Source: a bacterium 210917-DFI.7.65 (lineage in GTDB: Bacteria; Bacillota; Clostridia; Oscillospirales; Oscillospiraceae). Taken from it: a DNA stretch of 64,000 nt. Made by a program: the position numbers and the translations under genes. Under the pieces are notes generated by a model. That model did not search any database, was not told the DNA's origin, and worked only from the letters and a program-made list of their open reading frames with translations. Below, piece after piece: positions 1-7,804 of this stretch (position 1 is the stretch's first letter; the number at the start of each line of letters is the position of its first letter). The stretch covers positions 62,001-126,000 of the forward strand of contig JAJCJJ010000003.1 of assembly GCA_020555865.1 (NCBI GenBank), read 5' to 3'.

Positions 1-368
1 AGCCTGCCGCCACCGTGGAGGAGATCGAAGACTTTATCGTCTCCGCCGTGGACCAGGCCGGTTCCAATCCCTGTCCGCCCATCGTGCTGGGCGTCGGCCT
101 GGGCGGCACGTCGGAACAGGTGATGGAGCTGGCCAAGCGCGCTCTGCTGCGCCCGGTGGGTCAGCCCCACACCGACGCGTTTTATGCCGATATGGAGCGG
201 CGGCTGCTGGAGAAGATCAACCGCCTGGGCATCGGTCCTCAGGGTCTGGGCGGCATAACCACGGCTCTGGCGGTCCATATCGAAACCGCCCCCACCCACA
301 TCGCCGGCCTGCCCTGCGGGCTGAATCTGAGCTGCCATGTGCTGCGGCACGCGGAAGCAACGCTGTAA
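1..368 (+). CDS. Fumarate hydratase class I, alpha subunit (3' part only)
   Basis: The frame is open from the window edge, so the start lies upstream. About 121 C-terminal residues are visible. The stretch GVGLGGTSEQVMELAKRALL, followed by a Arg-Pro-rich turn and the closing GLNLSCHVLRHAEATL, matches the alpha (N-terminal-domain type) subunit of iron-sulfur fumarase or tartrate dehydratase. These enzymes hydrate fumarate to malate, or act on tartrate, in the cytosol. The beta subunit is not downstream, so it must precede this gene or lie elsewhere. Fumarase and tartrate dehydratase cannot be separated from this fragment. A lipoprotein gene follows after 36 bp. Confidence 0.85.
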   Translation, partial: PAATVEEIEDFIVSAVDQAGSNPCPPIVLGVGLGGTSEQVMELAKRALLRPVGQPHTDAFYADMERRLLEKINRLGIGPQGLGGITTALAVHIETAPTHIAGLPCGLNLSCHVLRHAEATL

Positions 369-404
369 AAAAGAATCACGCACACCGGAAAAGGGAGGCC
401 CATC

Positions 405-1001
405 ATGAAACGACTGTTCACCCTGTTCTGCGCAGCCGGACTGCTGCTCGCTTTGGCAGCCTGCGGCCGGCAGGCCGAAGAACCGGCCAGCACCCTGAAG
501 CCCCACGTCTTTTCGGCGGAAACAGAAACCATAATCGATCTATTGACGGAAGCAAACGAGGCTTTCTGTCTTTACGACTACGACGTGGATGAGACCATTC
601 GGAGCTGCCGCACCACGCTTTGGTCCTACGAAAACGGCGCGTGGGTCAGCAAGGCCCAGTCTGCCGGAAACCTGAGCGCGCAGCAGGGCCAGTTCGGCTT
701 CTATCTGGACCGAAACGGATCCTATACCGGCTATGACATCCAGGAGGATGGGCATACGGCGTACTGCTATGAAGGATCTCTGCCCGTTTTTGAGGAGAGC
801 GCGCCCTCCGGCTCCTCTGTCAATCAGAATGAGCAGGAGATCGTACCCGGCCAGGAAATCTGCCTGTATGTCCGCCTGCGCGCCCCCGACGGAGCAGATA
901 CCGTTGCGTTTTCCACCGAATCCTTCCGCTCGTATCCCTGCAGCGCTGGCTGCGCCGTCACCATAACTTTTTACGATACGCTGCTGCCGGAGGACCCATA
1001 A
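405..1001 (+). CDS. Predicted lipoprotein of unknown function
   Basis: This encodes 198 residues. It begins with a short basic segment, a hydrophobic stretch and a lipobox ending LALAAC-G, so Cys20 or thereabouts should be lipidated and the protein anchored outside the membrane. An AGGGAGG ribosome site sits 5-6 bases before the ATG. The mature part is acidic and shows no domain I recognise. It contains FGFYLDRNGSYTGYDI and a C-terminal beta-rich-looking region. It lies 36 bp after the fumarase gene and is closed by the hairpin at 1011-1042. It may be cotranscribed with the fumarase gene, but no functional link is evident. Confidence 0.8.
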   Translation: MKRLFTLFCAAGLLLALAACGRQAEEPASTLKPHVFSAETETIIDLLTEANEAFCLYDYDVDETIRSCRTTLWSYENGAWVSKAQSAGNLSAQQGQFGFYLDRNGSYTGYDIQEDGHTAYCYEGSLPVFEESAPSGSSVNQNEQEIVPGQEICLYVRLRAPDGADTVAFSTESFRSYPCSAGCAVTITFYDTLLPEDP

Positions 1002-1010
1002 AAACAAAAC

Positions 1011-1052
1011 AGGAGCACGGGGCCTGCAAGTCCCGTGCTCCTTCTTTTTTTC
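1011..1052. terminator. Bidirectional rho-independent terminator
   Basis: An 11-bp stem (AGGAGCACGGG with CCCGTGCTCCT) and a 10-base loop are followed by a T-rich run on the plus strand, with an A-rich run (T on the minus strand) on the other side. It separates the plus-strand lipoprotein from minus-strand fdhD and can serve both. Confidence 0.85.
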
Positions 1053-1065
1053 CTTTGTTCCCGCG

Positions 1066-1830
1066 TTACGTTCCCCAGAGATACTTGTCCGCGAAAATAT
1101 TCATGCTGTCGCTCCGGGCCGTGCAGATCAGAACCACACGATAAGCCCGCGCCAGCGCCACGGCGCGGTCGGTGGGAACCGCATTGCTGGCCAGCAGCGG
1201 CACGCCTGCGCGGATGGCCTTTTCCATCATATCCGCCGGGATCCGGCCGGAGGAAAAGAGCACGCACCGGCGCAGATCCACGCCGTCCATCAGGGCGCGG
1301 CCCACAGCCTTGTCCAGTGCGTTGTGGCGGCCGATATCCTCGCAGCAGTACAGAATCTCCCCGTCCTGCATCAAAAAGCAGCTGTGAATCCCGTGGGTGG
1401 CGCGGTACAGCGGGGCGCCGGCGTGAAAGGCCCGGCCCAGCGCATAGATCCAGCGAGGCTCCCAGCGGAAGTCGCCCCGCCGCCGAAGCGCCTTTTCCGC
1501 ACCGTCCGCCGCCAGCGGAGCGGACAGGTTCGCCGGACCTCGCGTAACCGCCTCCGCCTGTGTGCCTTCGGCGCTGACCGCAATAGAGCACACATCCTCT
1601 ACCCCGGCAATGCGTCCTTCGGTATACAGATGCCCCAGCACCAGAGCGGAAAGCTCTGTGGGCGTGCACACCAGCGTTTCTTCCGGCACACCGTTGAGGA
1701 AAAGCTTCATATGGTTTTCCTGCAGGACTGTGCGCTCTTCCCAGCGCGGAATGGCCGTCATAGGGTCGATGCGCACCATGTCCTGCTCCACCGCGCCGCG
1801 CGGCGCAGTGCAAAGATCGATGATCTCCAT
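1066..1830 (-). CDS. fdhD: Formate dehydrogenase accessory protein FdhD, cysteine motif missing
   Basis: This encodes 254 residues from the ATG at 1830, which has GAGGTG seven bases upstream. A GTG at 1839 is an alternative start. The strongest family mark is the CCEDIGRHNALDKAVG motif, followed by SSGRIPADMMEKA. FdhD is a sulfurtransferase or chaperone that delivers sulfur from IscS to the molybdenum cofactor of formate dehydrogenase. In E. coli this uses a Cys-x-x-Cys pair in the segment before the GGxHxA-type region. Here that segment reads VTRGPANLSAP and has no cysteine. The protein is otherwise full length, so either it is a divergent form or sulfur transfer is impaired. It starts 11 bp after the SLH gene stop and is probably cotranscribed with it. 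Confidence 0.85.
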   Translation of the reverse strand: MEIIDLCTAPRGAVEQDMVRIDPMTAIPRWEERTVLQENHMKLFLNGVPEETLVCTPTELSALVLGHLYTEGRIAGVEDVCSIAVSAEGTQAEAVTRGPANLSAPLAADGAEKALRRRGDFRWEPRWIYALGRAFHAGAPLYRATHGIHSCFLMQDGEILYCCEDIGRHNALDKAVGRALMDGVDLRRCVLFSSGRIPADMMEKAIRAGVPLLASNAVPTDRAVALARAYRVVLICTARSDSMNIFADKYLWGT

Positions 1831-1840
1831 GGCCCGCACC

Positions 1841-2965
1841 TCAGGTATGGGCCGCCCCGTCCAGAGTCAGGGCATCGATGGCGGCGCGAAATTCCGTGGA
1901 ATCGCGCACGGTGAGGTAAGAGACGGTGCACAGCTTTCCGCCGCGCACAAAAGCGTAGGCAAAGCACAGCCGGTTGTTCCCGCTGCTGTCGGCAGCGCGG
2001 AATTCATAGCGGTAAGCCGGCACACTGCCGAAGGCCACGTCCTTCGCCGAAACGCTGGCAATGTTGACCACATAGCCCAGCGTCTGCAGATCCTGCGCCA
2101 ACAGCTCCTTTACCTCGCCCTTGGTATACTGCACCACGGGTTTGGCCGGATTCAATCCTTCCACTGTCCGCACCGCCGCTTCGCAGCGGTACGCCCCGGA
2201 GGCGCTGGTCAGCCCCGCGCGGCCCTCCGCGCTCTGTGCGTCCCGGCTGCCGGGCAGATACACTGTCAGGCCACCGATCAGGTCGGACAAATCCTTCCGG
2301 TCCAGCACCACAAAGCGTTTGCGCTCTTTGGGCAGGATCATCCGCGCAGCCAGGGCGGACAGTTCGGCGCGGGTGATCGTTGCCTCCGAACGGAACGCGC
2401 ACTCCGGCCCGCTGCCGGTCAGCACCCCGGCATTGTAGAGCAGCAAAATGGAATGATAGTATTTCCCCTGCGGCACATCGGTCAGATGATCGATGCGGTT
2501 GACGGCGTGCAGCTCCGCCGGCGGGAGGGCGTCGGCAAAGAGGTAAGCCACCTCTGCCCGGGTGGCGGCGCGGGTATAATCGTCAAAATCCCCCGCCTGG
2601 ATCAGCCCTTCTTTCACGGCATACTCCACATAAGGCCGGTACCAGTTTGCGCCGGAACCGCTTTTCACGGCGCTTTTTCCATTGTTGTACACCTCGTGGA
2701 TCCGGCAGGACAGCGTCAGGGCTTCGGCCACACTGACCGTGCCCCGGGGATTGAACTTCCCGTACGTCCCCTGCATCAGGCCGTACTCATAGCAGATCTT
2801 TGCGCTGTCGGCATACCACGCGCCGCTCCACACGTCCTTGAATTGGCCCGTGTAGGAGGCAGTCTTTTGAAAGTTGCTCATATGCTCGGCCGCCGGCGCC
2901 ACGGCGCACAGCCCCAGGGCCAACGCCGCGGACAGGACCAGCGCCGTCAGTTTGCGCATCTTCAT
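1841..2965 (-). CDS. Secreted S-layer-homology (SLH) domain protein
   Basis: This encodes 374 residues. The start chosen is MKMRKLTALV at 2965, preceded by AAGGAG. In-frame codons further upstream lack a ribosome site. Residues 1-27 form a signal peptide (basic end, Ala/Leu-rich core, APAAE). Three SLH-type repeats follow roughly at residues 45-95, 105-150 and 165-215, recognisable as FKDVWSGAWYADSAKICYEYG and repeated YGKFNPRGTVS / FRSEATITRAEL patterns. SLH repeats bind pyruvylated wall polymers and hold the protein on the cell surface. The C-terminal 150 residues are not recognised. The gene is upstream of fdhD with a two-digit gap, a pairing with no obvious functional logic. Confidence 0.85.
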   Translation of the reverse strand: MKMRKLTALVLSAALALGLCAVAPAAEHMSNFQKTASYTGQFKDVWSGAWYADSAKICYEYGLMQGTYGKFNPRGTVSVAEALTLSCRIHEVYNNGKSAVKSGSGANWYRPYVEYAVKEGLIQAGDFDDYTRAATRAEVAYLFADALPPAELHAVNRIDHLTDVPQGKYYHSILLLYNAGVLTGSGPECAFRSEATITRAELSALAARMILPKERKRFVVLDRKDLSDLIGGLTVYLPGSRDAQSAEGRAGLTSASGAYRCEAAVRTVEGLNPAKPVVQYTKGEVKELLAQDLQTLGYVVNIASVSAKDVAFGSVPAYRYEFRAADSSGNNRLCFAYAFVRGGKLCTVSYLTVRDSTEFRAAIDALTLDGAAHT

Positions 2966-3060
2966 GGCTCTTTTCTCCTTCTCTTTCGTATCAGCAATAC
3001 CAGAACCGATTGTACAGGATATTCCGGTATTTGGCAAGAAAAAGCGCTCGAACGGCGGCG

Positions 3061-4230
3061 TCAGCGCAATGTCTGCAGCACTTCCACCATGTTTTCGGCA
3101 AACAGGCGCGCGGCATAGAGCGCCTCGTCCAGCGAATTTCCGGCAGCCCCCACCTCCACCAGCAGCGATCCGGTGGTGGCGTGTTCGTTGTAGCGGGAAT
3201 TGCGCAGATACATCGGGCGCATCAGGGTGGGGTAGTCCTCCAGCAGGTTCTGCTGCAGGAGCACAGCCAGTTTGAGGTTCTCCTGCCAGTGGCCGTGGGG
3301 CAGGCCGCTGCCGTCGCTGCCCACCACAATGGAGAGCTGCGCCGCGTTCTTCCCATTCACATCGGAAATCACCTTATAGGTGTTGCCGTCGCTGTCTTCA
3401 ATGGCGTCCCGGTGGATGTCCAGCACAAAGTGAATGGAGGGATATTTTTCAAGGTAGGCCTGGATGGACGTTTCCGCCCGGTCATACGCGTCATTGTAGC
3501 CTGCCGCATCGTAGAGCGTGCGGTCATGGAGCACTGAAATACCCGCCTCTTCAAACACCTCGGCAATTTCATCGCCCACCCGGACCACATTGTAATCTGT
3601 GTCCTCGGTGCGGGTGGCGCCGTCGTCGTTGTATTCCTGTCCCTCCGGCATGGTATAAGATTCCGTAGCGTGGGTGTGGAGAATCAGGATTTGCGGCATC
3701 TCGTCCGTGAATACCGCTGCGGGGCGCGTTTTCATCAGCGCGTCCAGATCTACGTTGTAATCGGTGGTATTGGAGATATACACATCCTTCCACACCAGAT
3801 ACCCCGCGCTGTTGGTGGGATGAATGGTTTTCGCAGGCACGCCGTTGTCGTTGTCATGATTCACCTCTGCGGCTTCATTGTCCTCCGGATCGATCACTGT
3901 GCCCTCATGGGTTTCATCGGGGCTGGCGGCGCTGTCTCCTTCCGCTGCGCTGTCCTCCTGGGCAGCGGCCTCCGCCGCCGCGCGGTTGCTTTGCAGCATG
4001 GCGCTGTCCTGCATGGCCAGCGCGGTCAGCACGCCCAGGGGCGAGCGTTCCTCCGTACGGTCGCTGTTCCAGGCAGCCAGTTCCGCGCGCAGCACCGCCG
4101 CACCGATGCTGCCGGCCGTAATCTCCCCCCAGCCGCCGGCAGCGCCGGCAGCCAGCACAAACGCAAACAGCGCCATGGCCAGCGCCGCCGCCCGCCGTGG
4201 GGCGGCCTGTCCCTTTTTTTGTCGCTTCAT
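3061..4230 (-). CDS. spoIIP: Stage II sporulation protein P (SpoIIP)
   Basis: This encodes 389 residues from the ATG at 4230 (GGAAG ribosome site). A hydrophobic segment near residues 15-40 is the membrane anchor. An Ala/Glu-rich linker follows, then the catalytic domain with ILILHTHATESY, the mid-domain FVLDIHRDAI and late LLVEVGAAGNS motifs of this family. SpoIIP is a peptidoglycan amidase and endopeptidase that works with SpoIID and SpoIIM during engulfment of the forespore. In Bacillus it sits beside gpr; here gpr is some 42 kb away. Its presence supports spore-forming ancestry or capacity. Confidence 0.92.
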   Translation of the reverse strand: MKRQKKGQAAPRRAAALAMALFAFVLAAGAAGGWGEITAGSIGAAVLRAELAAWNSDRTEERSPLGVLTALAMQDSAMLQSNRAAAEAAAQEDSAAEGDSAASPDETHEGTVIDPEDNEAAEVNHDNDNGVPAKTIHPTNSAGYLVWKDVYISNTTDYNVDLDALMKTRPAAVFTDEMPQILILHTHATESYTMPEGQEYNDDGATRTEDTDYNVVRVGDEIAEVFEEAGISVLHDRTLYDAAGYNDAYDRAETSIQAYLEKYPSIHFVLDIHRDAIEDSDGNTYKVISDVNGKNAAQLSIVVGSDGSGLPHGHWQENLKLAVLLQQNLLEDYPTLMRPMYLRNSRYNEHATTGSLLVEVGAAGNSLDEALYAARLFAENMVEVLQTLR

Positions 4231-4301
4231 CGGTGTAAGCACTTCCTTTATCCTGATCGTGATGCACCATCCTATGCACAGATTCACCGAAGTATACCGC
4301 C

Positions 4302-4333
4302 TTGCAATTTCCAGGGGAATGTGATAGTATCAC
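4302..4333 (+). promoter_or_regulatory. Putative promoter overlapping an inverted repeat
   Basis: TTGCAA at 4302-4307, a 17-base spacer and TAGTAT at 4325-4330 form a reasonable promoter for the gene at 4398. The -10 lies inside the 13-base inverted repeat GTGATA-G-TATCAC (4321-4333), a typical operator placement. It is also upstream of divergent spoIIP. Confidence 0.45.
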
Positions 4334-4397
4334 ACTATTCCCATCCGCCTTTGACCGGCCTGCGCTGCACTTCGGCCGCCCCACTCTGGAGGTGCTC

Positions 4398-5234
4398 ATG
4401 AAAAAGAAAGAAAAACCCGGCGCACAGTTCCGCACCGTGGAAAACAAGCGCCTGATCTCGGCGCTGTATATCCTGCTGCGCATTTCTGTGGTGATGGTGC
4501 TCATTGCCCAGGTGCTCAACGGAAACTTTGAAAACGTGATGCTCTGCGTGCTGACGCTGATTCTGTTCACGCTGCCCTCCCTTATCGAGCGCCGGCTGAA
4601 GATCGACCTGCCCGACACGCTGGAAATCGTTATTCTGCTGTTTATCTATTCCGCAGAAATTCTCGGCGAGATTCGGGCATTTTATGTCATTTTCCCGTTC
4701 TGGGACACCGTTCTGCACACCTTGAACGGCTTTTTGTGCGCGGCGATCGGCTTTTCGCTGATCGACCTTTTAAACCGAAGCAAAAAATTTACGTTTTCCC
4801 TCTCTCCGCTCTACGTGGCGGTGGTGTCCTTCTGTTTTTCCATGACCGTAGGCGTACTGTGGGAGTTTTTTGAATGCGCCATGGATCAATTCTTTTTCCT
4901 CGACATGCAAAAAGACACCGTCATCCCCGCGATCAGCTCCGTGCTGCTGGATCCTGCCGGCGGCAACCACCCCCAGCTGATCAACGGTATCCGGGACGTG
5001 ATCATCGTCTACGGCGACGGCACGCAGCAGGCGCTCGGCGTGGGCGGCTATCTTGATATCGGCCTTCTGGATACCATGGAAGATTTGTTCGTCAATTTCA
5101 TCGGCGCCACCGTGTTTTCCCTGGTGGGCTATTGCTATATCAAACGCCGCGGACAGGGCAAGTTTGCCCGTCGCTTTATCCCTCGCATTCTGGAGGACGC
5201 AGACAGCAATTCCTCTGAAAAAGAAAAACCGTAA
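4398..5234 (+). CDS. YjdF-like (DUF2238 family) integral membrane protein
   Basis: This encodes 278 residues from the ATG at 4398, with GGAGGT five bases upstream. There are about six to seven hydrophobic segments. HTLNGFLCAAIGFSLIDLLNR and GVLWEFFECAMDQFF resemble the conserved HxxxG and G-xLWE-x-E motifs of the YjdF/DUF2238 membrane family, whose role is not settled. A soluble loop after residue 170 contains the aspartate-rich GNHPQLINGIRDVI segment, and the C-terminal tail is basic. It appears to be a single-gene transcript, with a promoter/inverted repeat at 4302 and a terminator immediately after the stop. The family assignment is from memory of the motifs and is moderately sure. Confidence 0.7.
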   Translation: MKKKEKPGAQFRTVENKRLISALYILLRISVVMVLIAQVLNGNFENVMLCVLTLILFTLPSLIERRLKIDLPDTLEIVILLFIYSAEILGEIRAFYVIFPFWDTVLHTLNGFLCAAIGFSLIDLLNRSKKFTFSLSPLYVAVVSFCFSMTVGVLWEFFECAMDQFFFLDMQKDTVIPAISSVLLDPAGGNHPQLINGIRDVIIVYGDGTQQALGVGGYLDIGLLDTMEDLFVNFIGATVFSLVGYCYIKRRGQGKFARRFIPRILEDADSNSSEKEKP

Positions 5235-5239
5235 AAAAA

Positions 5240-5270
5240 GGTCTCCCGGCAGCCGCCGGGAGACCTTTTT
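5240..5270. terminator. Rho-independent terminator
   Basis: An 11-bp perfect stem (GGTCTCCCGGC) with loop AGCC is followed by TTTTT. An A run on the other side makes it usable by the minus-strand transporter gene as well. Confidence 0.9.
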
Positions 5271-5280
5271 AATGTTCTTT

Positions 5281-6278
5281 TCAGGAATCTATCTTCATCG
5301 TCCGCTTTCCCGGCAGGGCCAGGAGAAAGATCGTGGAAACCACCAGCGCAAAGCCGGCGTAATCCATGGGAAGGAAGGGGACATGGAGCCAAAACACCGA
5401 GAGCAGCGTGGATACCAGCGGCTCTGTGGCGCTGAGAATTCCCGCTTTGGCCGGCCCCCCACCAGCGCCACGCCGGTAAAATACAGCCCGAAACACAGCA
5501 CGCTGCCCACCAGTACGATCACGGCAAACGCCGCCCAGGCCGGCGGGTCAAAAACGCCTTCCATATGGCTCCAGGGACGGCGCAGCAGACATAAAAACAC
5601 CCCTGCAATCACCATCCCCCAGCCAGTGGAGGTCAGCGTGCCGCATTCGGCCGTCAGGCACCGGGGCTGCACAGAATAGAGCGCTGTGGCAAACGCCGAA
5701 ACCAGCCCCCAGAACAGCGCCTCCTTTGACAGCACCAGCGTGGAGGGATCGCCGTGGGTCGTCAGCAGAAACGTGCCCAGCGCCGCCAGAACCACGGCTA
5801 TCGTTTCGTTGGTTTCCGGCAGCCGCCGGGCGCGCAGAGCCACCCACAGCACAATCAGCACCGGGCCGAGGTAGCACAGGATGGTGGCCGTGGTGGCGTT
5901 AGCCGCCCGAATGGTCGTATAGTAGGAATACTGGCACAGTCCGATGCCCAGAACGCCGAACACCAGTACGTCGGCCCGGTTCCGCCCGGAAACAAACACG
6001 CGCAGCAGGTTCTGCCGCCCCTCCAGGCCGGCGACCAGCAGCAGCATCAGCACCCCCGCCAAAAGGATGCGCAGCGGGATGATAAAGTCCACGCTCCAGC
6101 CGCGCTGATCGAATAAAAACTGGCCACACACGCCGGCCACCCCCCAGGCCGCGCCCGCCAGCAAACAGCACAAATATCCTTTTTTCTGCGGGGAACGTCC
6201 CCGCTTCTGCACCGTCGGCTCCTCTGCAGCCGCCGATTCTTTCACTGCCGGGCTTTGTGTGCACTTTATTGTTTCCAT
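5281..6278 (-). pseudogene. EamA-family drug/metabolite transporter, frameshifted
   Basis: Reading from the ATG at 6278 (AGGAG upstream) gives about nine hydrophobic segments typical of the ten-helix EamA/DMT exporters, starting CCLLAGAAWGVAGVCGQFLF. In the second EamA repeat the frame breaks at a run of six C (plus strand) at 5455-5460. Upstream it reads GVALVGG and then nonsense. In the next frame GPAKAGILSATEPLVSTLLS continues the family's conserved helix and runs to a stop at 5281. One extra G (or two fewer) on the coding strand would restore GVALVGGPAKAGIL. This could be a real disabled gene, slippage-based phase variation or a sequencing error at a homopolymer. The substrate is unknown. 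Confidence 0.75.
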
Positions 6279-6329
6279 CAAAGCGGCTCCTTCTGTTTTC
6301 CATTTTTCCATGCGGACGCTGTAAACCTT

Positions 6330-7103
6330 TTACCGTGTCCCTTCCAAGGCAAAAAAGCGCAGGGCGTTTTCCCAGGTAATACGCTCCGCTTCTTCTGCAC
6401 AAATCCCCTTGATTGCCGCAATCCGCTCCGCCACATAGGGCAGATAGCGCGAATCGTTGCGCTTACCCCGGAAGGGAACCGGTGCAAGATAAGGGCTGTC
6501 CGTTTCCAGCAGCAGCCGGTCGAGGGGGGCGTAAGCCGCCACTTCCGGCGCTTTCCGGGCATTCTTAAAGGTCAGCGCCCCGCCGAACCCCAGATACCAG
6601 CCCCGGTCCAGCAGTATTCTTGCATCCTCCACCGAACCGGAATAGCAGTGGAACTCGCCGCGCACCCCTGGAAAAGCGCGCACCATGTCCATGCAATCGC
6701 CGTGGGCGTCCCGGTCATGGATCACCACGGGCAGATCCAATTGCTCCGCCAGAGCCATCTGCCGGGCCATTACTTCCTTTTGGAACGCCCGGGGAGGGTT
6801 TTCCTCCCAATAGTAGTCCAGGCCGATTTCACCAATGGCCACTGCCTTCGGGTGGGCTGCCAGGGCTTCGAGGGCCGCAAAGTCCGCCTCGTCCGCGCCG
6901 GCACAGTTCTCCGGGTGCAGTCCCACAGCAGCATACACAATATCATACCGCTCCGCCAGGGCAATGGCCGCGCGGGAAGAGTCTGCGGTGCAGCCTGGAT
7001 TAACCACGGCTCCTATGCCCGCCTCCGGCAGGGACTTCAGCACCGCATCCCGATCGTTGTCAAAGCGCTCATCGTCGTAATGAGCGTGCGTATCAAAAAA
7101 CAT
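6330..7103 (-). CDS. tatD: TatD-family metal-dependent hydrolase / DNase
   Basis: This encodes 257 residues from the ATG at 7103, with AAGGAGG nine bases upstream. In-frame sequence further upstream has no ribosome site. The TIM-barrel metal ligands are visible: DTHAH (His6, His8), GEIGLDYYW (Glu92), VVIHDRDAH and LLETDSPYLAP. TatD enzymes are divalent-metal 3'-5' exonucleases or deoxyribonucleases acting in DNA quality control. The length is typical. In many Firmicutes it follows metG directly, but here metG lies about 5 kb away. The EamA gene is 51 bp downstream on the same strand and may share its transcript. Confidence 0.93.
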   Translation of the reverse strand: MFFDTHAHYDDERFDNDRDAVLKSLPEAGIGAVVNPGCTADSSRAAIALAERYDIVYAAVGLHPENCAGADEADFAALEALAAHPKAVAIGEIGLDYYWEENPPRAFQKEVMARQMALAEQLDLPVVIHDRDAHGDCMDMVRAFPGVRGEFHCYSGSVEDARILLDRGWYLGFGGALTFKNARKAPEVAAYAPLDRLLLETDSPYLAPVPFRGKRNDSRYLPYVAERIAAIKGICAEEAERITWENALRFFALEGTR

Positions 7104-7355
7104 TGGGTATCTCCTCCTTGTCTTGCGCACCACGTCCGCGCTGTATGGTTCCCGGTTCACCGCGGAAACAGAAGAAAGAGCGCTCCCTTCGAAAGAACAA
7201 GGAAACACTCTCCATCATAGCATGATTTTAACGAAAAACAATTTATTTTGCAATGATTTTTGCACAGAAAACAGCAAATTCTTGTTTGCTTTCTCGCCTT
7301 TTTTCATAAACTTTCAAAACCACCCGGCTTTTTTGTAAAATCAGGGGAAAAATCA

Positions 7356-7384
7356 TTGACAGTGACCAGCCAATCAAGCATAAT
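7356..7384 (+). promoter_or_regulatory. Candidate promoter of pflBA
   Basis: TTGACA at 7356-7361, a 17-base spacer and CATAAT at 7379-7384. It would give a leader of about 410 bases. A second TTGACA at 7508-7513 has a poor -10. Confidence 0.5.
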
Positions 7385-7664
7385 AAAGTTCCTTTCAGGG
7401 CATTCTCTCTGTAGACAATTGCCACACAGCAAACATGTGCCTTATCCCGATCGATACGCAGCCTGCTGTGCGGCATTCAGCGAAACACTACATGTTGTCC
7501 TCTTCGCTTGACATGCACAAGATATTGTGGTAGGCTCTATCTGTAACGGCTCTTTCCCGAAAAAGGCGAAGCGTTCCCATCCCGGCGATCCATCGCTTTC
7601 CCGCAAGCGGTGCACCTGCGGCAACGAATGTGGAATCTTAAATCCGCAAACAAACGACGCACAC

Positions 7665-7696
7665 GGCGCACCCTGAGGGGTGCGCCTTAATCTTTT
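7665..7696 (+). terminator. Terminator-like hairpin in the pflB leader
   Basis: A 9-bp perfect stem GGCGCACCC/GGGTGCGCC with loop TGAG is followed by TTAATCTTTTT. It lies 119 bp before pflB, so it is either an attenuator or the end of a short upstream transcript. Confidence 0.55.
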
Positions 7697-7804
7697 TGCC
7701 CCGCCGGGTCCCGTTCATCCTTATCAAACCGCTTCCGCACGGAAGCTTCGGGCTGCGGCCCGATACGATCATGACCACCAGGAAGGAATAGGAGGTTCTC
7801 TACT

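Larger units (their letters stand above)
7104..7804 (+). other. Long non-coding leader region before pflB
   Basis: About 700 bp hold no convincing gene. The left part (7225-7350) is AT-rich. A promoter candidate TTGACA-N17-CATAAT lies at 7356-7384 and a second, weaker one begins TTGACA at 7508. Downstream are several hairpins: CCGCA/TGCGG near 7603-7623, a terminator-like stem at 7665-7686 and CTTCCG/CGGAAG near 7732-7745. I looked for the ZTP (pfl) riboswitch core and did not find it. The length and folding suggest leader-based control of pflB. Confidence 0.5.

Noticed and set aside
7500..7804. ZTP (pfl motif) riboswitch before pflB
   Set aside because: The conserved core and pseudoknot blocks could not be found in the leader.
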